Positions 48,457-58,941 of a DNA stretch of 64,000 nt are shown piece by piece. The stretch is taken from assembly GCF_001895045.1 (NCBI RefSeq), contig NZ_BDAM01000011.1, forward strand, positions 186,001 through 250,000, in the 5' to 3' direction. The notes beneath the pieces were generated by a model. The model saw only the letters and a list, made by a program, of their open reading frames with translations. It did no database searches and was not told the origin of the DNA. The stretch is from Rhodococcus coprophilus NBRC 100603. Its GTDB lineage: Bacteria > Actinomycetota > Actinomycetes > Mycobacteriales > Mycobacteriaceae. Position numbers and translations under genes: made by a program. Within the stretch, counting starts at the first letter, position 1, and each line of letters opens with the position of its first letter.

Positions 48457-49347
48457 ACTGACCGGCCGGATCTGGCTGCACTCGACCTGCTCGTCGGTAT
48501 CGACGACCACGGTGGTCTGGGCGCAGCCGCGCGAAGCGCCGGGATCGCTCAACCCAACGCGACGCGCATGCTGCGACGGCTCGAGAAACAACTCGGGGCG
48601 GTGCTGGTCCGCCGTGGGCGCACGGGATCGGTGCTCACCCCGGAGGGCACCGTCGTCGCACACTGGGCGCGAGAGGCCCTCGCCGACATCGACCGCATGC
48701 TCGACGCCGCGGCCGCGCTTCGCGTCGACCATCATCCCGAACTCGTTGTCGCGGCATCGATGACGGTCGCCGAACATCTCATCCCGCGGTGGCTCGGGGA
48801 GTTCCGGGCGGTCCACAGCGACGTGCAGATCCAGTTGCAGGTACACAATTCGGTGCAGGTGTGCGACGCCGTCGCCGCGGATGAGTGCGACGTGGGGTTC
48901 GTCGAGGGCCCGTCGGTGCCGGAAGGGCTCTACAGCGTGCCGGTCGCGCGGGATCGGCTCGTCGTGGTGGTACCGCCGGACCACCCGTGGGCACGTAAGC
49001 GGCGACCGCTGACCGTTCCCGAGTTGGCTGCCACGCCGCTGGTTGTGCGGGAGGTGGGGTCGGGCACTCGCCGCACACTGGACCTCGCGCTCCAGGAGTA
49101 CGAACGCCCGGCGCCTCTGCTCGAACTCGGCAGCAGCGCGGCGGTACGAACGAGCGTGCTCGGTGGCGTCGGTCCCGCGGTTCTCAGCACGCTGGCGGTG
49201 GCCGACGACCTGGAATCCGGCCGGTTGCGTGCGGTGGAGGTCGACGGCCTCGATCTTCCCCGGGTGTTGCGCGCCGTGTGGCGGCCGCCGCGTGCCCTCG
49301 CGGGGTCCGCCGGTGAACTCGTCCGGTCGATCACTCGCGGCCGCTGA
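48454..49347 (+). CDS. LysR-family transcriptional regulator
   Basis: A 297-residue regulator. The N-terminal winged helix (DDHGGLGAAARSAGIAQPNATRMLRRLEKQLG) leads into a linker helix and a periplasmic-binding-protein-like effector domain. It is divergent from yeiH, the usual arrangement for a LysR regulator and its target. Related regulators control sulfur genes, but the effector here is unknown. The last 17 bases overlap the 3' end of the convergent EamA gene. Confidence 0.9.
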   Translation: MTDRPDLAALDLLVGIDDHGGLGAAARSAGIAQPNATRMLRRLEKQLGAVLVRRGRTGSVLTPEGTVVAHWAREALADIDRMLDAAAALRVDHHPELVVAASMTVAEHLIPRWLGEFRAVHSDVQIQLQVHNSVQVCDAVAADECDVGFVEGPSVPEGLYSVPVARDRLVVVVPPDHPWARKRRPLTVPELAATPLVVREVGSGTRRTLDLALQEYERPAPLLELGSSAAVRTSVLGGVGPAVLSTLAVADDLESGRLRAVEVDGLDLPRVLRAVWRPPRALAGSAGELVRSITRGR

Positions 49348-50251
49348 CCTCCGGGACCGGAGCCACGGCCGTCTGGGGCCGCGAGTTGCGCAACGCCCCG
49401 ATCCCGGCGGCGACGACGAGCGCGATGCCGGTGGCGGAGAGTGGGTCGAGGAACTGGCCGAGCACGACGACGCCGGCGAGGGCGGCGGCTGCGGGTTCGA
49501 GCGCGATCAGGATCGCGAAGACGTTCTTGGACAGGTCGCGTAGTGCGCGGATCTCGAGGCTGTAGGGGATCACCGACGACAGCAGTGCCACGGCGAAACC
49601 GGCAGCGAGAAACGTCGGGGAGAGCATCTGGGTTCCGGCGGAGAAGATACCGAGCGGCAACACCGCCGCTGCTGCGATCGCGGTCGCGCCCGCGAGACCC
49701 GCGGTGCCGGAGAGTGCAGAGCCGGGAAGTGACGTCGCGACGTACGATCCGGCGACGATGTACCCCGCCCACGCGGCGGCCGCGACGAGCGCCAGCGCGA
49801 CGCCCACCGGATCGAGGCCGGCCGCGAGTCCGTCGCCGTGCCCCGCACCGAGGCACAGGATGCCGGCGAGTGCGAGCAGAACCCACACTCCGTCTCGGAT
49901 CCGCCGCGACAGCACGGCCGCGACGGTGAGCGGCCCGAGGAATTCGATCGTGACCGTGGTGGCGAGGGGAAGTCGCGTGAGGGCCGCGTAGAAGAACGTG
50001 TTCATCACCGCGAGGCTCGCTCCGAGCGCGAGGACTCCCTGCCACTCGATGCGGGTCCACCGGTGGACCGGGGGGCGCGCGATCGCACACAACACCAGTG
50101 CGGCGAAGAGCAATCGCACGGTGACCGTGCCCGCCGCGCCCGCCTGATCGAACAGGGTTGTCGCAAAAGCGGCCCCGAACTGCATCGACAGCACGGCCCC
50201 CAGCACCGCCACGACGGGCACAGCGGTGCCCCCGTGATCTTTGTCGGCCAT
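49331..50251 (-). CDS. EamA/RhtA-family DMT exporter
   Basis: A 306-residue protein with ten hydrophobic helices in two five-helix EamA halves. [20 protein letters not shown] and the second-half [10 protein letters not shown] and [19 protein letters not shown] match RhtA-type amino-acid exporters. The ATG at 50251 follows GGAGGA. The substrate is not known. Confidence 0.87.
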   Translation of the reverse strand: MADKDHGGTAVPVVAVLGAVLSMQFGAAFATTLFDQAGAAGTVTVRLLFAALVLCAIARPPVHRWTRIEWQGVLALGASLAVMNTFFYAALTRLPLATTVTIEFLGPLTVAAVLSRRIRDGVWVLLALAGILCLGAGHGDGLAAGLDPVGVALALVAAAAWAGYIVAGSYVATSLPGSALSGTAGLAGATAIAAAAVLPLGIFSAGTQMLSPTFLAAGFAVALLSSVIPYSLEIRALRDLSKNVFAILIALEPAAAALAGVVVLGQFLDPLSATGIALVVAAGIGALRNSRPQTAVAPVPEVSGRE

Positions 50252-50335
50252 CCGTCCTCCGCAGTTGTCGTCGTCGATGCGCCCAGTCTCGCCGAACGTA
50301 CTGCGGGCCGCGCGACATAAAACAATCACGCCTGC

Positions 50336-50364
50336 TTGATTCTTGCGCTCGCACGTGTGACCCT
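50336..50364 (+). promoter_or_regulatory. candidate promoter of the Atu-like operon
   Basis: TTGATT (50336-50341) and GACCCT (50359-50364) with a 17-bp spacer, six bases before the first ATG. The transcript would be leaderless, or nearly so. Confidence 0.45.
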
Positions 50365-50370
50365 TGTCGC

Positions 50371-51186
50371 ATGGTGGAGTTGCACAATCGCGCTGCGGAC
50401 CTGCATGCCCTGCTCGACGACCTCCGGGCCGAAGGGGAGGCGCTCGACGACCTCGTCGCGGACCTGCCCGCAGAGCAATGGGCTCGCGCCACGCCCGCAG
50501 AAGGCTGGACGATCGCGCATCAGATCGGTCACCTGTTGTGGACGGATCGCGCCGCGCTCACCGCCATTCGTGATCCCGAAGCGTTCCGTGCTGCAGTCGT
50601 CGAAGCGTTCGCTGACCCTCTCGGGTTCGTCGACTCCGGGGCTGCGGAACTGGCGCAACTCCCCGCAACCGATCTCCTCGGCGACTGGCGCGAAACACGG
50701 AACGAACTCGCACTCGCCCTCGCCGACGTCCCGCAGGGCACCAAGATCATCTGGTACGGGCCGCCGATGTCGGCTGCATCGATGGCTACGGCGCGACTGA
50801 TGGAGACCTGGGCGCACGGCGGCGATGTCGCCGACGCCCTCGGAGTCGCGCGGACCCCCACCGCCCGGTTGCGGCACATCGCTCACCTCGGTGTCCGCAC
50901 CCGCGACTTCGCGTACATCATCCGTGACGCCACACCGCCCGCCGAGCCGTTCCGTGTCGCCCTGACCGCACCCGACGGCAGCGAATGGACCTGGGGACCC
51001 GACGACGCGCGGCAAACCGTCACCGGACCGGCCCTCGACTTCTGCATGCTCGTCACCCAGCGAGTGCACCGCGCCGACACTGCGCTCGTCGCCACCGGCG
51101 CCGACGCCGACGCCTGGCTCGACTTCGCGCAGGCGTTCGCCGGACCACCCGGAGCGGGTCGCGCGCCCGGCGAGGCGGTGTCGTGA
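50371..51186 (+). CDS. TIGR03084 family metal-binding protein
   Basis: A 271-residue protein with an N-terminal DinB/maleylpyruvate-isomerase-like helical bundle. The candidate metal ligands are the two His in [12 protein letters not shown] and the His in [15 protein letters not shown] smaller C-terminal domain follows. The family often precedes AtuA-like genes in actinobacteria. A mycothiol- or metal-dependent step is possible but not shown. Its stop overlaps the next start (GTGA). Confidence 0.82.
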   Translation: MVELHNRAADLHALLDDLRAEGEALDDLVADLPAEQWARATPAEGWTIAHQIGHLLWTDRAALTAIRDPEAFRAAVVEAFADPLGFVDSGAAELAQLPATDLLGDWRETRNELALALADVPQGTKIIWYGPPMSAASMATARLMETWAHGGDVADALGVARTPTARLRHIAHLGVRTRDFAYIIRDATPPAEPFRVALTAPDGSEWTWGPDDARQTVTGPALDFCMLVTQRVHRADTALVATGADADAWLDFAQAFAGPPGAGRAPGEAVS

Positions 51187-52952
51187 CCTCCGTGCCGGCG
51201 GTGCCGCCGCGTGACGGCCGCCGTGCCGTGCGCATCGGCAATTGCTCCGGGTTCTACGGGGACAGGCTGTCGGCGATGCGTGAAATGCTCGAGGGCGGCG
51301 AACTCGATTACCTCACAGGCGATTACCTCGCCGAACTCACCATGCTCATCCTCGGCCGTGACCGGATGAAGAACCCGGACCTCGGGTACGCGAAGACCTT
51401 CCTGCGACAACTCGAGGAATGCATGGGTCTCGCGCTCGACAAGGGCGTGCGGATCGTGACGAACGCCGGGGGCCTCAACCCCGCCGGACTGGCGGTCGCG
51501 GTGCGCGAACTTGCCGCCCGGCTCGGGCTCGACGTCGCGGTCGCGCACGTCGAAGGCGACGACCTGCTCGGGCGCATCGACGAACTCGGGCTCGCGGGAG
51601 ACCTCAGGCCGATGACGGCCAACGCCTATCTCGGTGCGTGGGGCATCGTCGACTGCCTTCGCTCGGGTGCAGACATCGTCGTGACCGGACGCGTCACCGA
51701 CGCTTCCCTCACCGTCGGGCCGGCCGCAGCTCACTTCGGATGGGGCACAGACGAGTTCGAGGCGCTCGCGGGCGCGGTCGTCGCCGGGCACGTCATCGAA
51801 TGCGGCGCGCAGGCCACCGGAGGCAATTACGCATTCTTCACCGAACTCGGCGACCTCGACCGTCCCGGTTTCCCGATCGCCGAGATCGAAGCCGACGGTT
51901 CCTCGACCGTCACGAAGCATCCCGGCACCGGCGGGGCCGTCACGGTGGGTACGGTCACCGCGCAACTGCTCTACGAGATCGGCGGTGCTCGATACCTCGG
52001 CCCCGATGTCACCGCCCGCCTCGACACCGCGATCCTCGAGGACGCCGGGACCGACCGGGTCCGAATCTCCGGCGTACGGGGTGAGGCACCGCCGCAGACG
52101 CTCAAGGTATGTCTGAACGCGCTCGCGGGTTTCCGCAACACCGCGGAGTTCGTGCTCACCGGGCTCGACATCGATGCGAAGGCCGCTCTCGTGCGACGGC
52201 AGATCGAAGCGAACCTCCCGGTGCGGCCCGCCGAACTCGAATGGACGCTCGCGCGCACCGACCATTCCGACGCCGACACGGAAGAGGCTGCGAGTGCACT
52301 GCTCCGGTGCGTCGTGCGCGATCCGGATCCGGCCGTGGCCGGACGCGGATTCACCTCGACAGCAGTAGAATTCGGTCTCTCCGGTTATCCGGGTTTCCAC
52401 CTCACCTCGCCGCCGGCACAGGCCGGCGCGTACGGCGTCTACACCGCGGGGTTCGTCGGTGCCGAACTTGTGCCCCACATCGCGGTACTGCCGGACGGCA
52501 CCCGCATCGACGCGTCCCGGGCCACCTCGGACCGGGCGCCCGGCACAGAGTCTTCACACGAGCTGTCCTTACCGGAACAGGCGCTCCCCGAGCCACTTCC
52601 ACCCGGGCCGACGCGACGCGCCCCTCTCGGCACCGTCGCAGGTGCCCGCAGCGGAGACAAGGGCGGCGACGCCAACATCGGTGTCTGGGCACGTGACGAC
52701 GATGGGTTCCGCTGGCTCGTCCACGCTCTCACCGTCGACACCCTGAAGAACCTCCTTCCCGAGACAGCGCCGCTTGCCGTCACCCGCCACGTGCTGCCGA
52801 ATCTGCGCGCGGTCAACTTCGTCGTGACCGGCATCCTCGGACGTGGTGTCGCCTCCCAGGCGCGATTCGACCCCCAGGCGAAAGGACTCGGCGAATGGCT
52901 GCGTTCCCGCTACCTGGACATCCCACTCTCTCTTCTGGAGGACGCAGCGTGA
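51183..52952 (+). CDS. AtuA-like acyclic terpene utilization protein (DUF1446)
   Basis: A 589-residue protein. Residues 15-450 form the DUF1446/AtuA domain ([61 protein letters not shown]). A Pro-rich linker leads to a C-terminal AtuA-associated domain of about 100 residues ([17 protein letters not shown]). AtuA is essential for acyclic-terpene growth in Pseudomonas, but its reaction is not settled. It is coupled to both neighbours by four-base overlaps. Confidence 0.88.
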   Translation: MTSVPAVPPRDGRRAVRIGNCSGFYGDRLSAMREMLEGGELDYLTGDYLAELTMLILGRDRMKNPDLGYAKTFLRQLEECMGLALDKGVRIVTNAGGLNPAGLAVAVRELAARLGLDVAVAHVEGDDLLGRIDELGLAGDLRPMTANAYLGAWGIVDCLRSGADIVVTGRVTDASLTVGPAAAHFGWGTDEFEALAGAVVAGHVIECGAQATGGNYAFFTELGDLDRPGFPIAEIEADGSSTVTKHPGTGGAVTVGTVTAQLLYEIGGARYLGPDVTARLDTAILEDAGTDRVRISGVRGEAPPQTLKVCLNALAGFRNTAEFVLTGLDIDAKAALVRRQIEANLPVRPAELEWTLARTDHSDADTEEAASALLRCVVRDPDPAVAGRGFTSTAVEFGLSGYPGFHLTSPPAQAGAYGVYTAGFVGAELVPHIAVLPDGTRIDASRATSDRAPGTESSHELSLPEQALPEPLPPGPTRRAPLGTVAGARSGDKGGDANIGVWARDDDGFRWLVHALTVDTLKNLLPETAPLAVTRHVLPNLRAVNFVVTGILGRGVASQARFDPQAKGLGEWLRSRYLDIPLSLLEDAA

Positions 52953-54097
52953 ACATGTGGACAACCGACGAGCGCACGTCGCTGCGCGACATGGTGACCG
53001 CGTTCGTGCAGCGGGAGATCCTGCCGGACCTCGACGAGTGGGAACGCGACGGTGAACTTCCTCGCGACCTCCACAAGAAGGCGGCCGAGGTCGGACTGCT
53101 CGGCAGCGGCTTCCCGGAAGCTGTCGGAGGGTCCGGGGGCGACGGCGCGGACGTCGTGACCGTGTGCGAGGCGTTCCACGAGGCCGGGGGGTCCGGCGGA
53201 GCATTCTCTTCCCTGTTCACGTGCGGAATTGCGTTGCCGCACTTGATCGCCGCCGGGGATCCCGCGCAGATCGACCGCTGGGTGCGCCCCACCCTCGCGG
53301 GCGACCTGATCGGTTCGCTCGCCATCACCGAACCGGGAGGCGGATCGGACGTCGGCCACCTGACCACGAGCGCGGTGCGTGACGGTGACCATTTCGTGGT
53401 CAACGGTGCGAAGACCTACATCACCTCCGGATGCCGCGCCGATTTCGTCGTCACCGCCGTCCGGACCGGCGGTCCGGGCGCCGGGGGCGTGTCCCTGCTG
53501 GTGATCGAGAAGGACACCCCGGGATTCACCGTCTCCCGGAAACTCGACAAGATGGGCTGGCGCGCATCCGACACCGCCGAGTTGTCCTTCGTCGACGTCC
53601 GGGTTCCGGTGACCAACCTCGTGGGCGCCGAGAACTCCGGATTCATGCAGATCGCGCAGGCATTCGTCTCCGAACGCGTCGGTCTTGCGGTGCAGGCATA
53701 TGCGAGCGCGCAGCGCTGCCTCGACCTGACGGTCGCGTGGTGCCGCGACCGTGAGACCTTCGGCCGGCCGCTCGTCACCCGCCAAGCTGTGCAGCGCACT
53801 CTTGCCGACATGGCCCGCCGGATCGACGTCGCGCGGGTCTACGCACGCCACGTCGTCGAGCGATCGGTGGACGGAGACGCCGATCTCATCGCCGAAGTGT
53901 GTTTTGCGAAGAACACCGCCGTCGAGGCGGGGGAGTGGGTCGCACACCAGGCTGTGCAGCTGTTCGGCGGACTCGGATACATGGCCGAATCGGAAGTCGA
54001 ACGCCAGTATCGCGACATGCGCATCCTCGGAATCGGGGGCGGCACCACCGAGATCCTCACCGAACTCGCCGCGAAGCGCCTGGGGTACGGCGCGTGA
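52949..54097 (+). CDS. acyl-CoA dehydrogenase (isovaleryl-CoA dehydrogenase-type active site)
   Basis: A 382-residue FAD-dependent acyl-CoA dehydrogenase with ITEPGGGSDVGHL (FAD/substrate loop) and YITSGCRADF. The usual YEGT motif Glu is replaced (ILGIGGGTTEI). Instead Glu stands in FVSERVGLAVQ, the isovaleryl/long-chain-type catalytic position. This suits branched acyl-CoAs. GTG at 52949 overlaps the AtuA-like stop, with CTGGAGGA upstream; the ATG at 52955 is the alternative. Confidence 0.88.
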   Translation: MNMWTTDERTSLRDMVTAFVQREILPDLDEWERDGELPRDLHKKAAEVGLLGSGFPEAVGGSGGDGADVVTVCEAFHEAGGSGGAFSSLFTCGIALPHLIAAGDPAQIDRWVRPTLAGDLIGSLAITEPGGGSDVGHLTTSAVRDGDHFVVNGAKTYITSGCRADFVVTAVRTGGPGAGGVSLLVIEKDTPGFTVSRKLDKMGWRASDTAELSFVDVRVPVTNLVGAENSGFMQIAQAFVSERVGLAVQAYASAQRCLDLTVAWCRDRETFGRPLVTRQAVQRTLADMARRIDVARVYARHVVERSVDGDADLIAEVCFAKNTAVEAGEWVAHQAVQLFGGLGYMAESEVERQYRDMRILGIGGGTTEILTELAAKRLGYGA

Positions 54098-55692
54098 GCA
54101 TCCTGAAATCGACTCTCGACGTGGCGTCGTCGCAGTACGGCGCAGCGGCCGAGGCGATGCGCAACAAGCTCGCCGAACTCGATGCCGAGCACACCAAGGC
54201 GCTCGGCGGGGGCGGGGAGAAGTACGTCCGGCGCCACCACGAGCGCGGCAAACTGTTGCCGCGTGAGCGCATCGAACTGCTGATCGACCCCGACTCGCCC
54301 TTCCTCGAGCTCTCGCCGCTCGCTGCCTGGGGCACCGAGTTCCCCGTCGGCGGCAGTACGGTGACCGGCATCGGTGTCGTCCACGGTGTGCAGTGCGTGA
54401 TCGTGGCGAACGACCCCACCGTCCGCGGCGGTACGAGCAATCCCTGGACGCTGCGGAAAACGCTGCGCGCCAACGATATCGCGCTTCAGAATCGGCTTCC
54501 CATGATCAACCTCGTCGAGTCGGGGGGTGCGGACCTGCCGACGCAGAAGGAGGTCTTCATCCCCGGCGGGCGATTGTTTCGCGACCTCACACGCCTGTCC
54601 GCGGCCGGAATCCCCACGATCGCGCTGGTCTTCGGCAACTCCACCGCCGGGGGTGCCTATGTGCCGGGAATGTCCGACCACGTTGTCATGATCAAGGAAC
54701 GATCCAAGGTCTTCCTCGCCGGACCCCCACTGGTGAAGATGGCGACGGGCGAGGAATCCGACGACGAGACACTCGGTGGCGCCGACATGCATGCTCGCGT
54801 CAGCGGGCTGGCCGACCACCTGGCGGTCGACGAGGAGGACGCCATCAGGCTGGGCCGGGACATCGTCCGGCGGCTCGAGTGGGCGCGACTCGGGCCGGAC
54901 CCGAAACCTGATGTGAGAGAGCCTCGCTACGCGCCGGAGGACCTGATCGGCATCGTGCCCGACGATCTCCGGATACCGTTCGACCCCCGTGAGGTGATCG
55001 CCCGCGTCGTCGATGACTCCGACTTCGACGAGTTCAAGCCGCTCTACGGGTCGTCACTGGTCACCGGCTGGGCGCAGATCCACGGGTATCCCGTGGGAAT
55101 ACTCGCCAACGCCCGGGGCGTGCTGTTCGGTGAGGAGTCTCAGAAGGCAGCCCAGTTCATCCAGCTCGCGAATCAAGTCGACACACCGTTGCTGTTCCTG
55201 CACAACACAACCGGCTACATGGTCGGACGTGAGTACGAGGAGAGCGGCATGATCAAGCACGGGTCGATGATGATCAACGCCGTATCGAATTCCCGCGTGC
55301 CGCACATTTCTGTTCTCCTCGGTGCGTCCTACGGAGCCGGCCACTACGGGATGTGCGGCCGCGCATTCGATCCGCGTTTCCTGTTCGCCTGGCCCAGTGC
55401 CAAATCTGCGGTGATGGGCGGTGCTCAGCTCGCAGGAGTCATCTCGATCGTCGGCCGCGCCGCGGCGCAGGCGCGCGGTCAGGCGATCGACGAAGCGGCG
55501 GACGAAGCGATGCGTGCCGCCGTAGAAAACCAGATCGAAGCGGAGTCGATGCCGATGTTCCTCTCCGGCAGGCTTTACGACGACGGAGTGATCGACCCGC
55601 GCGACACGCGGGACGTGGTCGGATTCTGCCTGTCCGCAGCCGCATCGGGACCGATCGAGGGCGCCGGTAACTTCGGCGTCTTCCGGATGTGA
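54094..55692 (+). CDS. acyl-CoA carboxylase beta (carboxyltransferase) subunit
   Basis: A 532-residue carboxyltransferase of the methylcrotonyl/geranyl-CoA carboxylase type. NSTAGGAYVPGMSDHVVMI, FLAGPPLVKMATGEESDDET and SYGAGHYGMCGRAFDPRFLF are clear. The segment that I recall as F-G-R-x-F-x-N-Q in methylcrotonyl-CoA carboxylases is GGRLFRDLTRLSAAG here, so the acyl substrate may differ. It is coupled to the preceding dehydrogenase (GTGA). Confidence 0.9.
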   Translation: MSILKSTLDVASSQYGAAAEAMRNKLAELDAEHTKALGGGGEKYVRRHHERGKLLPRERIELLIDPDSPFLELSPLAAWGTEFPVGGSTVTGIGVVHGVQCVIVANDPTVRGGTSNPWTLRKTLRANDIALQNRLPMINLVESGGADLPTQKEVFIPGGRLFRDLTRLSAAGIPTIALVFGNSTAGGAYVPGMSDHVVMIKERSKVFLAGPPLVKMATGEESDDETLGGADMHARVSGLADHLAVDEEDAIRLGRDIVRRLEWARLGPDPKPDVREPRYAPEDLIGIVPDDLRIPFDPREVIARVVDDSDFDEFKPLYGSSLVTGWAQIHGYPVGILANARGVLFGEESQKAAQFIQLANQVDTPLLFLHNTTGYMVGREYEESGMIKHGSMMINAVSNSRVPHISVLLGASYGAGHYGMCGRAFDPRFLFAWPSAKSAVMGGAQLAGVISIVGRAAAQARGQAIDEAADEAMRAAVENQIEAESMPMFLSGRLYDDGVIDPRDTRDVVGFCLSAAASGPIEGAGNFGVFRM

Positions 55693-55699
55693 GGACGCC

Positions 55700-57775
55700 G
55701 TGACCGACAGCGCCACCCCCGCCGCCGTGACGACCGTACTGGTCGCCAACCGCGGAGAGATCGCCCGACGAGTGTTCGCGACGTGCCGTCGCGCCGGACT
55801 CGGCACGGTGGCGGTCTATTCCGATCCGGACGAACACAGCCCCCATGTCCACGAGGCCGACGTCGCGGTCCGGTTGCCGGGTGCGAGCCCGTCCGATACC
55901 TACCTGCGCGGTGACAGGATCGTTGCCGCCGCGCTCGCCGCGGGTGCGGACGCCGTGCATCCCGGATACGGATTCCTTTCCGAGAACGCAGAATTTGCGG
56001 CCCAGGTGATCGAGGCGGGTCTCTGCTGGATCGGACCCACGCCCGAGACGATCGCTCGCATGGGCTCGAAGATCGAGGCGAAGAAGATCATGGCCGCCGC
56101 CGGCGTGCCGGTACTCCTCGAACTCGAGCCGGACGCCGTCACCGCCGCCGATCTCCCGGTGCTCGTGAAAGCATCGTCGGGCGGGGGCGGCCGGGGTATG
56201 CGTGTCGTCCGTACGCTCGACGAACTGCCGGCGCAGCTGGCTGCCGCGAGTCGCGAAGCGGGTGCGGCCTTCGGCGATCCCACCGTCTTCTGCGAGCGAT
56301 ACCTCGAACACGGCCGGCACATCGAAGTGCAGATTCTCGCCGACCGGCACGGCACGGTGTGGACCCTCGGCGAACGCGAATGCTCGGTACAGCGCCGCCA
56401 TCAGAAGGTCGTCGAGGAGTCTCCGTCTCCGCTCGTCGAAGCAACCGAGGGCATGCGCGCCGCGTTGTTCGACGCGGCCCGGCGCGCCGCCACGGCGATC
56501 GGGTACGAGGGCGCCGGGACAGTCGAGTTCCTCGCTCCCGGCCCTGCCGGCACCGGCGAGTTCTACTTCCTCGAGATGAACACCCGCCTGCAGGTCGAAC
56601 ATCCGGTCACCGAGTGCACGACCGGGGTGGACCTGGTGGAACTGCAGATCGATGTCGCATCCGGGGGAGTGCTCGAGCCCGAACCTCCTCTCCCGTCGGG
56701 TCATTCGATCGAGGTGCGCCTGTACGCGGAAGATCCCGCCCACGACTGGCAGCCACAGTCCGGTGTGCTGCACCGATTCGCCGTTCCGGCTGCGACCGGA
56801 GAATTCGCACCCCTGCGGGCACCGGGCATCCGGGTCGACGCGGGCGTAGTCGACGGTACGGAGATCGGTGTGCACTACGACCCGATGCTCGCGAAGGTGA
56901 TCTCGTGGGCGCCGACGAGACCCGTGGCGGCGCGCATGCTCGCACGGGCCGTGGCCGACGCGCGGTTGCACGGACCGATGACGAACCGGGATCTCCTGGT
57001 ACGCGTGCTCCGGCATCCCGCGTTCCTCGCCGGAGACACCGATACGGCGTTCTTCGATACCCACGATCTCGAGGTCCTCGCCGCGCCACTGGCGGATTCC
57101 ACGTCCGAGCGGATCGGCGCGCTCGTCGCGGCGCTCGCCGACGCAGCCGCCAACCGCGAATCAGCCTCGGTGGCACAGACCTTGCCGAGCGGATGGCGCA
57201 ATCTGCCGTCGTCGTTCCAGGTCAAGACATATACGAGTGCCCGGGAAGAGCACGAGATTCGTTACCGGCTCGGCCGGGACGGCCTCGTGACCGACGCCGT
57301 CGAGCACGTTCGGCTGCTCGACCACGACCCGCATCGCGTGATCCTCGAGCTCGACGGACTCCGGCGCGAATTCGCGGTCGCGCGGTACGGCGACGTCGTG
57401 CACGTCGATTCCTCACTGGGGCCGGTGTGCCTGCAAACCGTCCCGCGCTTCACCGACCCTGCCGCGGTGCTGCCGACGGGATCGTTGCTGGCACCGATGC
57501 CCGGCTCGGTGATCCGGCTCGGCGCTGCGGTCGGCGACACCGTCACCGCCGGACAGCCCGTGTTGTGGCTCGAAGCCATGAAGATGGAACACACCGTCAC
57601 CGCACCCGTCACGGGAACCCTCACCGTCCTGGATGTCGCCGTGGGCACCCAAGTGACGGTGGGATCCGTCCTCGCCGTCGTCACGTCCGACGACGCACCC
57701 GCCCCACCATCCACAGACTCGTCCACATCCGAAGCCTCATCCGAACACCCACGTACCCCCGGAGCGATCTCATGA
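55700..57775 (+). CDS. acyl-CoA carboxylase alpha subunit (biotin carboxylase + BCCP)
   Basis: A 691-residue subunit. The N-terminal biotin carboxylase has VANRGEIARRVF, HPGYGFLSENAEFA, the glycine-rich KASSGGGGRGMR and FLEMNTRLQVEHPVTE. A middle linking domain follows. The C-terminal biotinyl domain has EAMKMEH, with the biotinylated Lys near residue 625. A Ser/Thr/Pro tail ends it. GTG at 55700 is seven bases after the beta subunit, so the pair forms one holoenzyme. Confidence 0.93.
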   Translation: MTDSATPAAVTTVLVANRGEIARRVFATCRRAGLGTVAVYSDPDEHSPHVHEADVAVRLPGASPSDTYLRGDRIVAAALAAGADAVHPGYGFLSENAEFAAQVIEAGLCWIGPTPETIARMGSKIEAKKIMAAAGVPVLLELEPDAVTAADLPVLVKASSGGGGRGMRVVRTLDELPAQLAAASREAGAAFGDPTVFCERYLEHGRHIEVQILADRHGTVWTLGERECSVQRRHQKVVEESPSPLVEATEGMRAALFDAARRAATAIGYEGAGTVEFLAPGPAGTGEFYFLEMNTRLQVEHPVTECTTGVDLVELQIDVASGGVLEPEPPLPSGHSIEVRLYAEDPAHDWQPQSGVLHRFAVPAATGEFAPLRAPGIRVDAGVVDGTEIGVHYDPMLAKVISWAPTRPVAARMLARAVADARLHGPMTNRDLLVRVLRHPAFLAGDTDTAFFDTHDLEVLAAPLADSTSERIGALVAALADAAANRESASVAQTLPSGWRNLPSSFQVKTYTSAREEHEIRYRLGRDGLVTDAVEHVRLLDHDPHRVILELDGLRREFAVARYGDVVHVDSSLGPVCLQTVPRFTDPAAVLPTGSLLAPMPGSVIRLGAAVGDTVTAGQPVLWLEAMKMEHTVTAPVTGTLTVLDVAVGTQVTVGSVLAVVTSDDAPAPPSTDSSTSEASSEHPRTPGAIS

Positions 57776-58932
57776 GCGTCATAGAAACCGAAGAACAGAA
57801 GGAACTGCGCGCCTCCGTCGCCGCACTCGCCGAGCGCTACAACTACGTCGACTACGTGCTGCCCAAGTCGCGCCGGCACGAGCCACTCACCGAATTGTGG
57901 AACGAAGCAGCCAAACTCGGGTTCCTCGGAGTCAACCTTCCCGAGGAATACGGTGGCGGCGGCGCCGGGATCTACGAGTTGGCGCTCGTGCAGGAGGAAC
58001 TGTCGGCGAAGGGCGCGGGTCTGCTGCTGGTCGTGGTCTCGCCCGCGATCTGCGGCACGATCATCGCCAAGTACGGCACTGACGACCAGAAACAGGAGTG
58101 GCTGCCCGGTCTCGCCGACGGGTCGCGCATCATGGCGTTCGGCATCACCGAAGCCGCCGCCGGGTCCAACTCGCACAAGATCACCACGGTCGCGGCGCGC
58201 GATGGGGACGACTGGATTCTCTCGGGCAGCAAGGTCTACATCTCGGGTGTCGACCAGGCCGACGCCGTACTCGTGGTCGCCCGCACCGAGGACGCCAAGA
58301 CCGGCAAGCTGCGCCCGGCGCTGTTCATCGTGCCCACCGACTCGCCGGGGTTCGTCAAGACCCCGATGGAGATGGACATCATCGAGCCGGACTACCAGTT
58401 CAGCCTTTTCTTCGACCAGGTGCGGCTCCCGTCGACGGCTCTGGTCGGTGAACCCGAAGCGGCACTGATGCAGTTGTTCGCGGGCCTGAACCCCGAACGC
58501 ATCATGGGAGCGGCGATGGCGGTGGGAATGGGCCGGTTCGCGATCGACTCGGCGGTGCGGTACGCCAAGGACCGCACGGTGTGGAAGACCCCGATCGGCG
58601 CACACCAGGGCATCGCGCACCCCTTGGCGCAGCGCAAGATCGAGATCGAACTCGCGAAGCTGATGATGCAGAAGGCCGCCGTGCTCTACGACAACGGCGA
58701 CGATTTCGGTGCCGCCGAAGCCGCGAACATGGCCAAGTACGCTGCGGCGGAAGCGGCGATCGGGGCGCTCGACCAGGCCGTTCAGACACACGGCGGTGCC
58801 GGTCTGACCCGGGAGTACGGGCTGGCGGCCATGCTCGGTGCCGCGCGCATCGCCCGGGTCGCGCCCGTGAGCCGCGAGATGATCCTCAACTTCGTGTCGC
58901 AGCACTCCCTCGGCTTGCCGCGGTCGTACTAG
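57772..58932 (+). CDS. second acyl-CoA dehydrogenase of the operon
   Basis: A 386-residue acyl-CoA dehydrogenase with ITEAAAGSNSHKI and VYISGVDQADAVL. The catalytic Glu is again in the isovaleryl-type position (GLNPERIMGAAMAVG), and the C-terminus lacks a GTxEI motif. It is only distantly similar to the first dehydrogenase, so the two probably act on different intermediates. ATGA overlap with the alpha subunit. Confidence 0.88.
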   Translation: MSVIETEEQKELRASVAALAERYNYVDYVLPKSRRHEPLTELWNEAAKLGFLGVNLPEEYGGGGAGIYELALVQEELSAKGAGLLLVVVSPAICGTIIAKYGTDDQKQEWLPGLADGSRIMAFGITEAAAGSNSHKITTVAARDGDDWILSGSKVYISGVDQADAVLVVARTEDAKTGKLRPALFIVPTDSPGFVKTPMEMDIIEPDYQFSLFFDQVRLPSTALVGEPEAALMQLFAGLNPERIMGAAMAVGMGRFAIDSAVRYAKDRTVWKTPIGAHQGIAHPLAQRKIEIELAKLMMQKAAVLYDNGDDFGAAEAANMAKYAAAEAAIGALDQAVQTHGGAGLTREYGLAAMLGAARIARVAPVSREMILNFVSQHSLGLPRSY

Positions 58933-58941
58933 GAGGCGGCA

